This document shows, one piece after another, positions 43,311-51,682 of a stretch of 64,000 bases of DNA (positions are counted from its first letter, which is position 1; each line of letters starts with the position of its first letter). The notes beneath the pieces are model-generated. The model was not told the origin of the DNA, did not search any database, and saw only the letters and a list, made by a program, of their open reading frames with translations. Origin of the DNA: Echinicola shivajiensis. GTDB taxonomy: Bacteria > Bacteroidota > Bacteroidia > Cytophagales > Cyclobacteriaceae. The stretch is from assembly GCF_018642165.1 (NCBI RefSeq), contig NZ_JAHHZM010000021.1, positions 23,964 through 87,963 of the forward strand, read 5' to 3'. The position numbers were made by a program, and so were the translations under genes.

Positions 43311-44792
43311 GAATTAATTGAACCACATAGACACAATAGCAATCATAGACGCTGTGATCTATGTGCCTATGTGGTTCAGTCCCTCACTGGGTGAAGATTG
43401 GCAGAGGATTAGGTGAGATTGCATTTGCCCTTTCCTATTATTTGAATTTGCAATTCGGGTTTACAAGAATTAATTGAACCATATAGACACAATAGCAATC
43501 ATAGCATTCTTTCTGTGCCCCATGCGGCTAGAAAAAAATAATATAGATATGCGAACCACACAGAAAACAATAGATGAGTTGACCTATAAAATCATTGGTT
43601 GTGCTATTGAAGTGCATAAGCAGATCGGTCCGGGTCTTCTTGAAAGCGTATATGAAAAATGTTTTGTTAGAGAGCTTCAAATTCAAGGCTTGAAGACCAG
43701 TACCCAGCAACGCATTCCTTTAGAATATAAAGGACTGTCTCTTGAGGCGGATTTACGGTATGATGTACTTGTAGATAATTTGATAATTGTCGAATTGAAG
43801 GCCATGGATGGAATTTTGCCCATCCACGAGGCCGTGTTGCTCACTTATATGAAAATGGTGGAAAAGCCAAAAGGAATTATTATCAACTTCAACTGTACCA
43901 ATATTTTTAGATACGGTCAAAAGACAATGGTCAATGATATCTATGCAAGCCTTCCGAAAGAATAAAAAAATGAATTACATTATGACCTATGTGTCTATGT
44001 GGTTCAGTCCCTCACTGGGTGAAGATTGGCGGAGGACTAGGTGTAGATTGCATTTGCCCTTTCCTATTATTTGAATTTTCAATTCGGGTTTACAAGAATT
44101 AATTGAACCATATAGACACAATAGCAATCATAGACGCTGTGATCTATGTGCCTATGTGGTTCAGTCCCTCACTGGGTGGAGATTGGCAGAGGATTAGGTG
44201 AAAATGCATTTGCCCTTTCCTATTATTATTGGAATTTGTAATTCGGGTTTACAAAAATTAATTGAACCACATAGACACAATAGCAATCAAAGACGCTATG
44301 ACCTATGTGCCTATGTGGTTCAGTCCCTCACTGGGTGGAGATTGGCAGAGGATTAGGTGAGAATGCATGTGCCCTTTCCTATTATTATTGGAATTTGTAA
44401 TTCGGGTTACAAGAATTAATTGACCCACATAGACACAATAGCAATCATAGATTCTGTGATCTATGTGCCTATGTGGTTCATGCCCTCACTAGGTTAAGAT
44501 TGGCAGAGGATTAGGTGAGAATGCATTTGCCCTTTCCTATTATTTGAATTTTCAATTCGGGTTTAAAAGAATTAATTGAACCATATAGACACAATAGCAA
44601 TCATAGACGCTGTGATCTATGTGCCTATGTGGTTCAGTCCCTCACTGGGTGGAGATTGGCAGAGGATTAGGTGAGAATGCATTTGCCCTTTCTTATTATT
44701 TGAATTTTCAATTCGGGTTTACAAGAATTAATTGAACCACATAGACACAATAGCAATCATAGACGCTGTGATCTATGTGCCTATGTGGTTCA
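43311..44792. repeat. Seven-unit tandem array (about 157 bp per unit), one unit carrying a gene
   Basis: Units begin with GAATTAATTGAACC-type sequence at 43311, 43467, 44096, 44255, 44413, 44569 and 44725, with periods of 156-159 bp except the second. Each has an inverted pair, TGAACCACATAGACACA and TGTGCCTATGTGGTTCA (43319-43335 and 43362-43378 in unit one). A shared tail follows (CCCTCACTGGGTG..., ATTGGCAGAGGATTAGGTG, CCCTTTCCTATTATT). In unit two the arms are pushed apart to 43475-43491 and 43990-44006 and enclose the GxxExxY gene. The final unit stops after its right arm. A diverged tail-only copy lies at 49021-49110. Confidence 0.93.
43549..43965 (+). CDS. GxxExxY family protein (PD-(D/E)xK nuclease-like)
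   Basis: The 138-aa protein carries the family motif G29-L-L-E32-S-V-Y35, preceded by I-G-C-A-I-E-V-H-K. A nuclease-like D72...E82-L-K84 pattern (R-Y-D-V-L-V-D-N-L-I-I-V-E-L-K) suggests a PD-(D/E)xK fold. Function is unproven. The gene is embedded in the second unit of the tandem array, 57 bp from its left arm and 24 bp from its right arm, so it is structurally part of the repeat rather than a neighbour. ATG at 43549 is preferred over an upstream start in the repeat. Confidence 0.9.
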   Translation: MRTTQKTIDELTYKIIGCAIEVHKQIGPGLLESVYEKCFVRELQIQGLKTSTQQRIPLEYKGLSLEADLRYDVLVDNLIIVELKAMDGILPIHEAVLLTYMKMVEKPKGIIINFNCTNIFRYGQKTMVNDIYASLPKE

Positions 44793-44984
44793 AGCCGAAA
44801 TATGTAATAGGAAATCTATGCCACGGTGCACAAGTATTGCCCAAGCCCACTAAAAGGCTGAAATTTCACCAATTATATCTAAAAACACACCGTTAGGTGA
44901 GCTTATGGGTGCGTTTCGAAATACTTGAAATAAAAAGGAAATAAATGCATTGCGTATATTCACTTTTCAAAGCAAATTTGAAGA
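44793..44984. repeat. Spacer with diverged copy of the cassette-upstream module
   Basis: ACCAATTATATCTAAAAACA near 44876 and AAATGCATTGCGTATATTC near 44943 match parts of the module found intact at 46,98x-47,16x, 59,20x-59,39x and partly at 52,5xx and 63,0xx. Confidence 0.6.
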
Positions 44985-45566
44985 ATGGACGCTGAAAAAG
45001 TCATCAAGAATATTGAAGAAATATATTCTCCATTATCCACCGAGTGCCGGCAGGATCTTATTGCTCATTTAAAAATTGGGAAATATAAACAAGGTGAGCT
45101 TGTCATTCGTGAAGGGCAACTTTCTAAAAAAGCATATTTAATTGCAGAGGGCTGCGCTAGGGCATATTACTTGAAAGACGGCAAGGATATTTCAGACTGG
45201 TTTACCTTTGAAAACCAGTTTATGGCCCCTGTCGTCAGCTTTTTTAGTGAAAAACCAAGCCCTCATTACGTGGAGTTTGTGAAAGATTCTACAGTTTTTG
45301 AGTTTTCTAAGGCTATAGTGGATGAACTTACGAATAAGCACCACGATTTTGAGCGTTTTATTAGTAAAGTGGTCACTGAAACTATGCTGGGACTCTGTGA
45401 AAGGCTTTACACCATTCAATTCAATAAAGCAGAAGAAAGATATAGGCACCTGTTAAGCTTATATCCTGACATAACCAATCAAATTCCTCTTACCCATATT
45501 GCCTCTTATTTAGGGATTACATTGGAGACCTTAAGCAGAATAAGAAATCCCAAGTACCAAATTTGA
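44985..45566 (+). CDS. Crp/Fnr family transcriptional regulator
   Basis: The 193-aa protein has a cyclic-nucleotide-binding-like barrel (about 25-115, with K-Q-G-E-L-V-I-R-E-G and A-Y-L-I-A-E-G-C-A-R-A-Y-Y) and a short C-terminal helix-turn-helix, I-P-L-T-H-I-A-S-Y-L-G-I-T-L-E-T-L-S-R-I-R (166-186). No Fe-S cysteines of the FNR type are seen. It heads a three-gene set with 55- and 16-bp gaps and probably regulates it. Bacteroidota members of this group commonly respond to unknown ligands. Confidence 0.92.
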   Translation: MDAEKVIKNIEEIYSPLSTECRQDLIAHLKIGKYKQGELVIREGQLSKKAYLIAEGCARAYYLKDGKDISDWFTFENQFMAPVVSFFSEKPSPHYVEFVKDSTVFEFSKAIVDELTNKHHDFERFISKVVTETMLGLCERLYTIQFNKAEERYRHLLSLYPDITNQIPLTHIASYLGITLETLSRIRNPKYQI

Positions 45567-45621
45567 TCTATATCAAATGATAAGTCTTCCATTTGAAGAA
45601 CCTTTGTGAAAAGGATAAAAA

Positions 45622-45960
45622 ATGGAAGAAAATTACCGACAACTAGCGCCAATTTGGGGAAGGCAGTGGCAAGCAGTAAGAAAATGGTTTTACCCTGCCT
45701 GGCTTATCTACGAAACATCATATCGATTTTACGATTACTCAATATCCATTTATCAATATGTGGAGGGGTATCAAGAAAGTGTTTTTCCGATTCTTGGGGG
45801 AACTGGCACTTATATATTAGCCGCTTTTTGTGGCATTATCACCTTTGCCATCTGCACGTTTTTTTTAACAGTGCCTAGCTCTTTTATGCTGTATACATTT
45901 TTTAAAGAGGAGAATTTAACGGAGACCAGATTTGAAGAGAAAATAAAAAGACTACTATAA
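45622..45960 (+). CDS. Small membrane protein, unknown function
   Basis: The 112-aa product has an amphipathic N-terminus (A-P-I-W-G-R-Q-W-Q-A-V-R-K-W-F-Y-P-A-W) and one strong hydrophobic segment (about 60-90), then a charged tail. It lies between the Crp and flavodoxin-like genes in an apparent operon. No family recognised. Confidence 0.7.
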   Translation: MEENYRQLAPIWGRQWQAVRKWFYPAWLIYETSYRFYDYSISIYQYVEGYQESVFPILGGTGTYILAAFCGIITFAICTFFLTVPSSFMLYTFFKEENLTETRFEEKIKRLL

Positions 45961-45976
45961 TTTTTGAAAATCGATA

Positions 45977-46555
45977 ATGAAAAAGACACTGATTATAAAC
46001 GGACACCCAGATAAAGAAAGTTTCAGCTTTGCACTTGCAGCTGCTTATAAGAAGGGACTGGTAAAGTCGAATGCTGAAATAAAGGAAATTAATATCAGGG
46101 AGTTAAATTTCAACCCGAACCTCCAGTACGGCTACCGGAAAAGAACAGAACTCGAACCGGATTTATTGGATGCCCAAGAAAAATTGAAATGGGCAGAACA
46201 CCTAGTTTGGGTTTATCCCGTTTGGTGGAGTTCAGTTCCCGCCATTATGAAAGGTTTCTTGGACCGGGTTTTACTTCCTGGCTTTGCCTTTAAGAAAAGA
46301 GCAAACTCCTTATTTAGTGATAAGTGCTTAAAGGGAAAGACAGCGCGGATTATTTGTACTTTAGATCAACCTGCATGGTATTATAGGTGGATTAATAGAA
46401 GCCCGAGTCATCATGCGATAAAAAAGGGGACATTACATTTTATAGGTATAAGAAAAGTACGAATAACGACTATTGGCCCGATAAGGCTATCGAAGGAAGC
46501 GTATAGGGAAAAATGGCTGCAGAAAGTTGAAAAGTTGGGAGAAAAGAATAAATAA
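45977..46555 (+). CDS. NAD(P)H-dependent oxidoreductase, flavodoxin-like fold
   Basis: This 192-aa protein has N-G-H-P-D-K-E-S-F-S at 8-17 (FMN phosphate loop) and the family signature W-V-Y-P-V-W-W-S-S-V-P-A-I-M-K-G-F-L-D-R-V (76-96), as in quinone reductases and KefF-like proteins. It reduces quinones or similar electrophiles. Third in the Crp-led set, 16 bp after the membrane gene. Confidence 0.9.
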   Translation: MKKTLIINGHPDKESFSFALAAAYKKGLVKSNAEIKEINIRELNFNPNLQYGYRKRTELEPDLLDAQEKLKWAEHLVWVYPVWWSSVPAIMKGFLDRVLLPGFAFKKRANSLFSDKCLKGKTARIICTLDQPAWYYRWINRSPSHHAIKKGTLHFIGIRKVRITTIGPIRLSKEAYREKWLQKVEKLGEKNK

Positions 46556-47193
46556 TGGTAGGTAGGGAGCGGTTAATAAGGCTTGCTCATCCCTAACCCG
46601 CGTTGTTAAATCATAGCATTTGCAATGCGGTTATAGGATAAATTAAGGCGTTGATAAATGCAGTGATTTAAAAGTCCTCGTTGCAAAAAAGTGAACCGTG
46701 TCAGGAAAACGTCATTGCGAGAGGTCAATATTTTCTCAAATATAAAGGAGTTGTATGACCTGAGCTTCAAATCGATGTCACTCGCCGTGGCGAGAGGATC
46801 TCTATTCCTAATCGTTACTGGAAGAGATGCTTCCTATCGTCAGCATGACAATTTAATTTAAGTCACTGTCAATGGTAACGAAGAGAAACGGAGTGAAGCC
46901 TGCCTGCCGGAAGGCAGGCAATCTAATTTTCAAGAACAGATCCCCCTGTTCCTCCTTTCTACTCCTAAATTAAAAGCCTAACCACACTAAAAAGATAAAA
47001 TTTACCAATTATATCTAAAAATACCCCAAGTGGGGTATTTTTTGGTTTTAGGGGATTTAGTAGGTTTAAGGGTTTGTTTTTTGACGCTTGTAAGCGTTTG
47101 GAAATATTTGAATACAGGAAAATTATAGTAGCTATAAGCGCAATGCTTATATACGCTCATTACAGAACATAACTTCAAGAAACAATATTTATT
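46556..47193. repeat. Long composite repeat, copy A (REP element, inverted 55-bp core, terminator module)
   Basis: No gene is present. In order: REP-like palindromes (TAACCCGCG..., 46595-46690); GTCATTGCGAGAGGTCAA (about 46707); a 55-bp segment at 46795-46849 in opposite orientation to copy B; GGTAACGAAGAGAAACGGAG; GCCTGCCTGCCGGAAGGCAG; the terminator-like stem AAATACCCC / GGGGTATTT (47019-47040); and the palindrome TATAAGC-GCAAT-GCTTATA (47133-47151) close to the next gene. Copy B is at 58379-59400. Confidence 0.85.
47019..47046 (+). terminator. Terminator-like hairpin in the repeat module
   Basis: The 9-bp stem AAATACCCC / GGGGTATTT with loop AAGT is followed by T-rich DNA. Equivalent hairpins are at 52527-52547 and 59244-59265. 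Each would insulate the downstream gene from read-through. Confidence 0.75.
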
Positions 47194-49011
47194 ATGACAA
47201 GAGCTGATCATCTTAAATTTTGCAAGAAATGCACAAATAGAAAAATGGATATGCAGCAAGGACTTATTTGCAGCATAACAAATAAAAAAGCAGACTTTAC
47301 TGATAATTGTGAAAATTACCAACGAGATGATTCAGTAAAAGACGAAGTGCCAGTTGATGAGAGAAATACATCTGAAATTATATCTGAATTGCCAGAAGAA
47401 ATAAAAAGTAAATTAACGCCACACCAAGATTTACTTTATGCAATTGTCGGTGGATTTTTCTTGTCGGTTATTTGTGCTCTTATTTGGGCAGTGATTACAG
47501 TTGCCACAGGATACCAAATTGGATATATGGCAATTGGAGTCGGTTTTTTGGTAGGAATGGGGGTAAGGTATTTTGGAGCGGGTATTGATCAAGTTTTTGG
47601 ATTTGTAGGAGGTTTTTTCGCCTTGTTTGGATGCCTATTGGGTAATTTATTTAGTCAAGTAGTATTCATTGCAGATGCCCAATCCTTGGGGTATTTTGAA
47701 ACACTAACTTTTCTTGATTTAGAGACAATTAAACTGATTTATGAGGAGTCCTTTAGTATTATGGATCTTCTGTTTTATGGAATTGCGATTTTCGAAGGTT
47801 ACAAGTTTGCCTTCCGTCCAGTTCCGCCCAATGTTAGTGAACTTAAGGACTTAACTCCCAAATTTTCTAAATTGAGATTACCATTAGTTATAGCATGCTT
47901 CATTGTTCTTTCTACTGCCGGGTATACGCTATCAAAAGGAGTCTCGGGTGAGCAAATATTCTACTATGAAAATGGTCAAAAGCAAGTTATTGCTAATTAT
48001 GAAGAAGGGCTCGAAACAGGGCTTTGGGAATGGTATTACGAATCTGGGGCTTTAATGCGGAGTGGAGAGTACAAAAATGGCCTTTTTGATGGTCCCTGGC
48101 TAAACTATAATGAAGAAGGAGTTTTGTTGGACTCTAGCAATTATGTCCTAGGAAGACTTGATGGAGAATATAAGTCCTTCTACGACAATGGTCAGTTATC
48201 TCAAATTGGTAAATACTCACGTGATAGAGAGATTGATGAGTGGATGATTTTCTATGATAACGGAAATTTGAATGCTACTGGGACGTTTACAAATGGAGAA
48301 TTATCTGGTTTATGGAAGTTCTACAATCATGATGGAACTCCAAGTCAAGAGATTAAATATTTGGATAGTGAAACTGAGAGAATCCATAGCCTTTGGGATC
48401 CAGATGGAAATCAATTAATTAAGAATGGAAACGGAACATTTACTTCATATTTCGATGGTACAAACAAATTGAATGAAGGAAAGGTCACTAATGGAATAAA
48501 AGTTGGAACTTGGATAACCTACTACCAAGATGGGTCTACTAAAGAAGTCGGGGAGTTTAAAGATGACAAATACATTATTAAGTCTGCGTGGAACCAACAA
48601 GGAGAGGTAATGGTCCAAAATGGAAATGGTGAATACATTTCCTATTATGAGGAGTCTGACAAGGAATTAGAGAAAGGACTTTTTAAAAATGGCTTGCGTG
48701 AAGGAACATGGTTGGTTTACTATCCAAACTCAATAATTGTTCAACAAGAATCGAACTATAAAAACGGAAACCTGGACGGACGAAATGTGGTTTACTATTC
48801 GAATGGAAATATCATCTCTGAAGGAAATTTGGAAGCCGATAAAAAGGTTGGAGAATGGAAATGGTATTATGAATCAGGTCAACTTCAATGCACCATCAAC
48901 TATGAAGATGATAAGAAACAAGGAGATCAAATTTTCTGGAGTGAATCTGGCAAAGAAGTTAAAAAAGAGATTTATAAGAATGATGAACTAGTTTCAGAGG
49001 TACTACTTTAA
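47194..49011 (+). CDS. Membrane protein with MORN/YwqK-like repeats
   Basis: The 605-aa protein starts with a Cys-rich segment (F-C-K-K-C-T-N-R-K, L-I-C-S-I-T, D-N-C-E-N-Y, residues 8-46) common in Bacteroidota and possibly zinc-binding. Three or four membrane helices lie between 80 and 255. From about 262 to 600 come fourteen or so repeats of about 22 residues with the pattern Y-Y-E-N-G-x-x-x-x-x-G-x-Y-x-x-G-x-x-x-G-x-W, as in MORN-like YwqK-family proteins. Function unknown; repeats may contact membranes or a partner. It is the first gene after the composite repeat. Confidence 0.85.
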   Translation: MTRADHLKFCKKCTNRKMDMQQGLICSITNKKADFTDNCENYQRDDSVKDEVPVDERNTSEIISELPEEIKSKLTPHQDLLYAIVGGFFLSVICALIWAVITVATGYQIGYMAIGVGFLVGMGVRYFGAGIDQVFGFVGGFFALFGCLLGNLFSQVVFIADAQSLGYFETLTFLDLETIKLIYEESFSIMDLLFYGIAIFEGYKFAFRPVPPNVSELKDLTPKFSKLRLPLVIACFIVLSTAGYTLSKGVSGEQIFYYENGQKQVIANYEEGLETGLWEWYYESGALMRSGEYKNGLFDGPWLNYNEEGVLLDSSNYVLGRLDGEYKSFYDNGQLSQIGKYSRDREIDEWMIFYDNGNLNATGTFTNGELSGLWKFYNHDGTPSQEIKYLDSETERIHSLWDPDGNQLIKNGNGTFTSYFDGTNKLNEGKVTNGIKVGTWITYYQDGSTKEVGEFKDDKYIIKSAWNQQGEVMVQNGNGEYISYYEESDKELEKGLFKNGLREGTWLVYYPNSIIVQQESNYKNGNLDGRNVVYYSNGNIISEGNLEADKKVGEWKWYYESGQLQCTINYEDDKKQGDQIFWSESGKEVKKEIYKNDELVSEVLL

Positions 49012-49020
49012 TTAAAGGAC

Positions 49021-49110
49021 GCCCCCGTTGAGTAAAGATTGGCGGAGGACGAGGTGTAGATTGCATCTACACCTTTCTATCACTAAGAATTTGTAATTCA
49101 ATCTTCACGG
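49021..49110. repeat. Diverged solo tail of the 157-bp tandem unit
   Basis: CCCCCGTTGAGTAAAGATTGG-like sequence, GGCGGAGGACGAGGTGTAGA and TTGTAATTCAATCTTCACGG match the tail of the 43.3-44.8 kb units. Here the palindrome GGTGTAGA-TTGCA-TCTACACC (49051-49071) is intact, whereas in the array its right arm has decayed. Confidence 0.75.
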
Positions 49111-49123
49111 ATTATCTTCAGTT

Positions 49124-49315
49124 ATGGGTGAAGCCTATCAGGTAAGTGATCAGGAAATGTCTTATTTTTTGGCCTTCCAAGTGGTAGGTTGGGCAGATGT
49201 TTTTTCAAGAAAAGTCTATAGGGACTTGGCCTTGGAAAACCTGGCCTATTGCAGAAAAGAAAAAGGACTTTACCTTTTTGGATATGTTGTCATAGACGGT
49301 TTATTCTACACCTAG
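49124..49315 (+). pseudogene. Truncated REP-associated tyrosine transposase (RAYT) fragment
   Basis: The 63 residues match the N-terminus of Bacteroidota Y1/RAYT transposases: G-E-A-Y-Q-V-S-D-Q-E at 2-11, F-L-A-F-Q-V-V-G-W-A-D-V-F-S-R-K and Y-R-D-L-A-L-E-N-L-A-Y-C-R-K-E-K-G-L. The usual continuation into the H-x-H catalytic motif is lost: the frame reads G-Y-V-V-I-D-G-L-F-Y-T-stop. The catalytic His pair and Tyr are absent, so it is inactive. It abuts a recombinase fragment with no gap. Confidence 0.8.
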
Positions 49316-49605
49316 GTGGGGCGGCCTACTCAATACTTATTTGAGGGAGAGAAAGCGAACACAAGGTATAGTGCAGGGAGTTTACAGAAAGTCCTGAAAT
49401 CAGCCTTGGGAAAATCAGGTATCAAAAAGCCGGTCACTTTACATTGGCTCAGGCATTCTTTTGCCACCCACCTTTTGGGAAATGGTACTGACTTGCGTTA
49501 TATTCAGGAGATATTAGGTCATAATTGTAGTAGGACTACTGAGATTATACCCATGTGACTGATAATAGCATAAGGAAGATTAAATCTCCCTTTGATGACT
49601 TATAA
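49316..49605 (+). pseudogene. Frameshifted C-terminal fragment of a tyrosine recombinase/integrase
   Basis: The fragment [17 protein letters not shown], then [10 protein letters not shown] (catalytic R of box II) and I-L-G-H (second catalytic H) matches Xer-like Bacteroidota integrases. One T is missing in the codon after T-T-E-I, so the frame ends at 49558. Restoring it would read [19 protein letters not shown] to the stop at 49603. The N-terminal half with the first catalytic Arg is gone. The extra helix typical of integron integrases is not evident in what remains. Confidence 0.85.
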
Positions 49606-49679
49606 ATAAAATGCACCAAAGTTATACCAAACCTCGGATATTTATTGGGTTGTTAAACATTTGGTTTACAGATATAAAA

Positions 49680-49688
49680 GTTGTGGGT
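49680..49688 (+). other. Cassette 1 left boundary (GTTGTGGGT)
   Basis: This 9-mer is the exact reverse complement of ACCCACAAC at 50571-50579, on the other side of the gene pair. In the integron model it is the R' core site whose first G-TT step is the recombination point. Confidence 0.65.
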
Positions 49689-49696
49689 GATTAAAG

Positions 49697-50164
49697 ATGG
49701 ACACAGTACTAAATGACATACAAGATATTTTTTCAATCTTTCATGACGGAGAGATTGTTGATTGTAAAGGTGATTTTAATAAATTGACTTTGACTATTCA
49801 ATGCAATTATTTGGCTGAATTGATAAACCCAGACTTTGAAAATTTCTACCTTAATTTGTCTGAAATAAATAAACTTGATTTTGACCCGTGGATGAATCCT
49901 ATTGGTTTGGAAAAAACGGATTTTGATAGCTATGAGGATTATTTAAAAGTGGACTTGAAGATTATATCAGCTGAGATTAAAGATGATTCGATTATTGAGA
50001 CTTGCAATCAACATGATGCCGATTTGGATTTTTGTGGTGGCAACTTAATGGTTTCAGTGAAAGATTTTAATTTGTATGACCATAATATGACACCAATGAC
50101 AATCGACCAATTAGCTTTGATATGCAGAAAGTATTGGTACAATGCAAGAAATTATCGAAATTAA
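49697..50164 (+). CDS. Cassette protein of unknown function (first of a pair)
   Basis: The 155-aa acidic protein (many Asp and Glu; F-H-D-G-E-I-V-D-C-K near 19-28; C-G-G-N near 115) has no signal peptide or membrane segment and no family I recognise. Its last 23 bp overlap the next gene, and both lie in cassette 1. Paired small acidic proteins of this kind are sometimes toxin-immunity or antitoxin partners, but nothing here proves that. Confidence 0.7.
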   Translation: MDTVLNDIQDIFSIFHDGEIVDCKGDFNKLTLTIQCNYLAELINPDFENFYLNLSEINKLDFDPWMNPIGLEKTDFDSYEDYLKVDLKIISAEIKDDSIIETCNQHDADLDFCGGNLMVSVKDFNLYDHNMTPMTIDQLALICRKYWYNARNYRN

Positions 50165-50591
50165 AATGTTTGATTTAGCGCAGATTAAATATCATAATGT
50201 TCAAGAATCTTTTGGAATGGGAGGACCTTATATCGGAGAGCTTGAATTTAAAGGAGAGTTGATTTTAGGAAAATTTCTTGCTGATTCAGAAGCTCTGAAT
50301 AAAGACAAAAATATGATTGTTTTCTCAAGGTTTTTGACTCAATATTCAGCGGGATTTCTAGGATTAAAAACAAAAAGAGATTTCAGGATTTTTCTATATG
50401 ATGTGGTTAAAGATAAATTCTTCCAATCAAAAAAAACGTTCGAATGTTTAGCAATTGAAAAAATGGAGAACAACCTGATTACTTTTCACAAAGCTTTTCA
50501 TACAGGGATTGAAAAATTCAGAGATTCAATTGAATTTAATGAGACAAATTTTGATGAAATAGAAATAACTACCCACAACGCGAGGTCATAA
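50142..50591 (+). CDS. Cassette protein of unknown function (second of a pair)
   Basis: The 149-aa soluble protein has no recognised family. It overlaps the preceding gene by 23 bp, so the two are translationally coupled. Its C-terminus, T-T-H-N-A-R-S, is encoded by the attC-like site: codons ACC-CAC-AAC are the R'' box. An internal ATG at 50166 is an alternative start that would remove most of the overlap. Confidence 0.7.
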   Translation: MQEIIEIKMFDLAQIKYHNVQESFGMGGPYIGELEFKGELILGKFLADSEALNKDKNMIVFSRFLTQYSAGFLGLKTKRDFRIFLYDVVKDKFFQSKKTFECLAIEKMENNLITFHKAFHTGIEKFRDSIEFNETNFDEIEITTHNARS

Positions 50592-50704
50592 GTAATGCGA
50601 GGTGATGTGGTAATTTGAACATGAGCACATTTTATAAACATAGCAACGGTTTGATAGGTAAGTGCTTCGAAATCCCGGACTACTCATACTGCACACCGTT
50701 GGCG
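50571..50704 (+). other. attC-like site 1
   Basis: R''-like ACCCACAAC (50571-50579) starts it and R'-like GTTGGCG (50698-50704) ends it. Inside, CATAAGTAATG near 50587 pairs imperfectly with CTACTCATACTGC (50680-50692), which ends 5 nt before R'. A second inner pair is CAACGGT / ACCGTTG (50644-50650, 50695-50701). The R'' matches the left boundary of cassette 1 exactly. Confidence 0.65.
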
Positions 50705-50712
50705 GTAATGCA

Positions 50713-51594
50713 ATGGCAAAGAACATCAAGCATATAATAATTTGTATTCTGACATCTTGGACAACTGAAATTATCGCGAGTCCACAAATGCCTGACTTTG
50801 TGATTTATGGAAAAGACACAGTAGCCACTTACAACCTAATTCTTGAACAATATTTACATAGGCAGGACTTAACAGAAATAGAACAGCTTTTTGGACTTAC
50901 ATTTCGAGATGGCGCGTCTTTTAACTGCTGGAGAGGCTATCAGGCAATTTATAAGGTAGATCATGACAGCCTATTCTTAGTTGACATTATTAATTGTGGA
51001 GAATTAAGAAATGGGAAAATAGACAAGAACCAATCAATGGAGAAAATAAGATCCATTTTTGGAGAAAAAGTTAGAAATGGGAGAGTTTTTATCGAATGGT
51101 TTGAGGGCTACATTAACTTTCCATTGAGTAATGAAAGATTGAGATGGGACGGAGTTTTTTACACAATATTTGAAAGAGAAAAAGTCTTAACTATTACAAA
51201 TGGACTTGTTGAAAAAGAAGAAGATTTTGAAAATTATATCGATGACCCGAAAAGAATTGATAGGCGTGATAAAAGCAAAATATCCAACGTGCTCTTTAAA
51301 AAACTGAAAAAGGCGAAATGGAAAAATCCCAATGAATTTGACTGTTCGGAAGCATATTTTGTGACAATTGATGAAAATGGAGTTGTTTCAAAGGTCAGAA
51401 TGGCTCTATCTGACGAAGAGATTAATGAATATTACGAACCAGCCGAATTCAACTTTTGCATTGACAAAATGATGACAGAATTAAAAGATTTGAAATTCGA
51501 CATTATCCTGGATAAGGGAAAGCCAATATCTGAAGACGTTTACATTGAAATTTGGATTGAGGACAATGGGAAAATCAAAAATTGGACGAATTAA
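50713..51594 (+). CDS. Cassette protein: secreted, unknown function
   Basis: The 293-aa protein has an N-terminal signal peptide (I-I-I-C-I-L-T-S-W then cleavage near I-A-S-P). The C-terminal 90 residues (Y-F-V-T-I-D-E-N-G-V-V-S-K-V-R, then D-K-G-K-P-I-S-E-D-V-Y-I-E-I-W) resemble the beta-alpha fold of TonB C-terminal-like domains in Bacteroidota hypothetical proteins. A start further upstream would lie inside the attC-like site; ATG at 50713 gives a clean signal. It is the only gene of cassette 2, bounded by GTTGGCGGTA and TACCGCCAAC. Confidence 0.75.
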   Translation: MAKNIKHIIICILTSWTTEIIASPQMPDFVIYGKDTVATYNLILEQYLHRQDLTEIEQLFGLTFRDGASFNCWRGYQAIYKVDHDSLFLVDIINCGELRNGKIDKNQSMEKIRSIFGEKVRNGRVFIEWFEGYINFPLSNERLRWDGVFYTIFEREKVLTITNGLVEKEEDFENYIDDPKRIDRRDKSKISNVLFKKLKKAKWKNPNEFDCSEAYFVTIDENGVVSKVRMALSDEEINEYYEPAEFNFCIDKMMTELKDLKFDIILDKGKPISEDVYIEIWIEDNGKIKNWTN

Positions 51595-51604
51595 AAAAAG
51601 CACG

Positions 51605-51667
51605 TACCGCCAACAACACTTATACGCAATGCCCTTCGGGACACTGCGCATAGCTTAACAGTTAGCA
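51605..51667 (+). other. attC-like site 2 (compact, 63 bp)
   Basis: This is the most canonical site. R'' TACCGCCAAC (51605-51614) is the exact complement of the cassette-2 left boundary GTTGGCGGTA (50698-50707). L'' CTTATACGCA (51619-51628) pairs with L' TGCGCATAGC (51645-51654). An apical CCC-TTC-GGG lies between them. R' GTTAGCA (51661-51667) follows L' after 6 nt. Confidence 0.75.
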
Positions 51668-51682
51668 CAAAAAAAAACGAGG

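Noticed and set aside
43311..44792. CRISPR array
   Set aside because: The period is about 157 bp and units are alike over their whole length; there are no short direct repeats with unique spacers and no cas genes.
49316..49605. Integron integrase intI
   Set aside because: Only a Xer-like C-terminal fragment with a frameshift remains, and the extra IntI-specific helix is not evident; I call it a tyrosine recombinase remnant.
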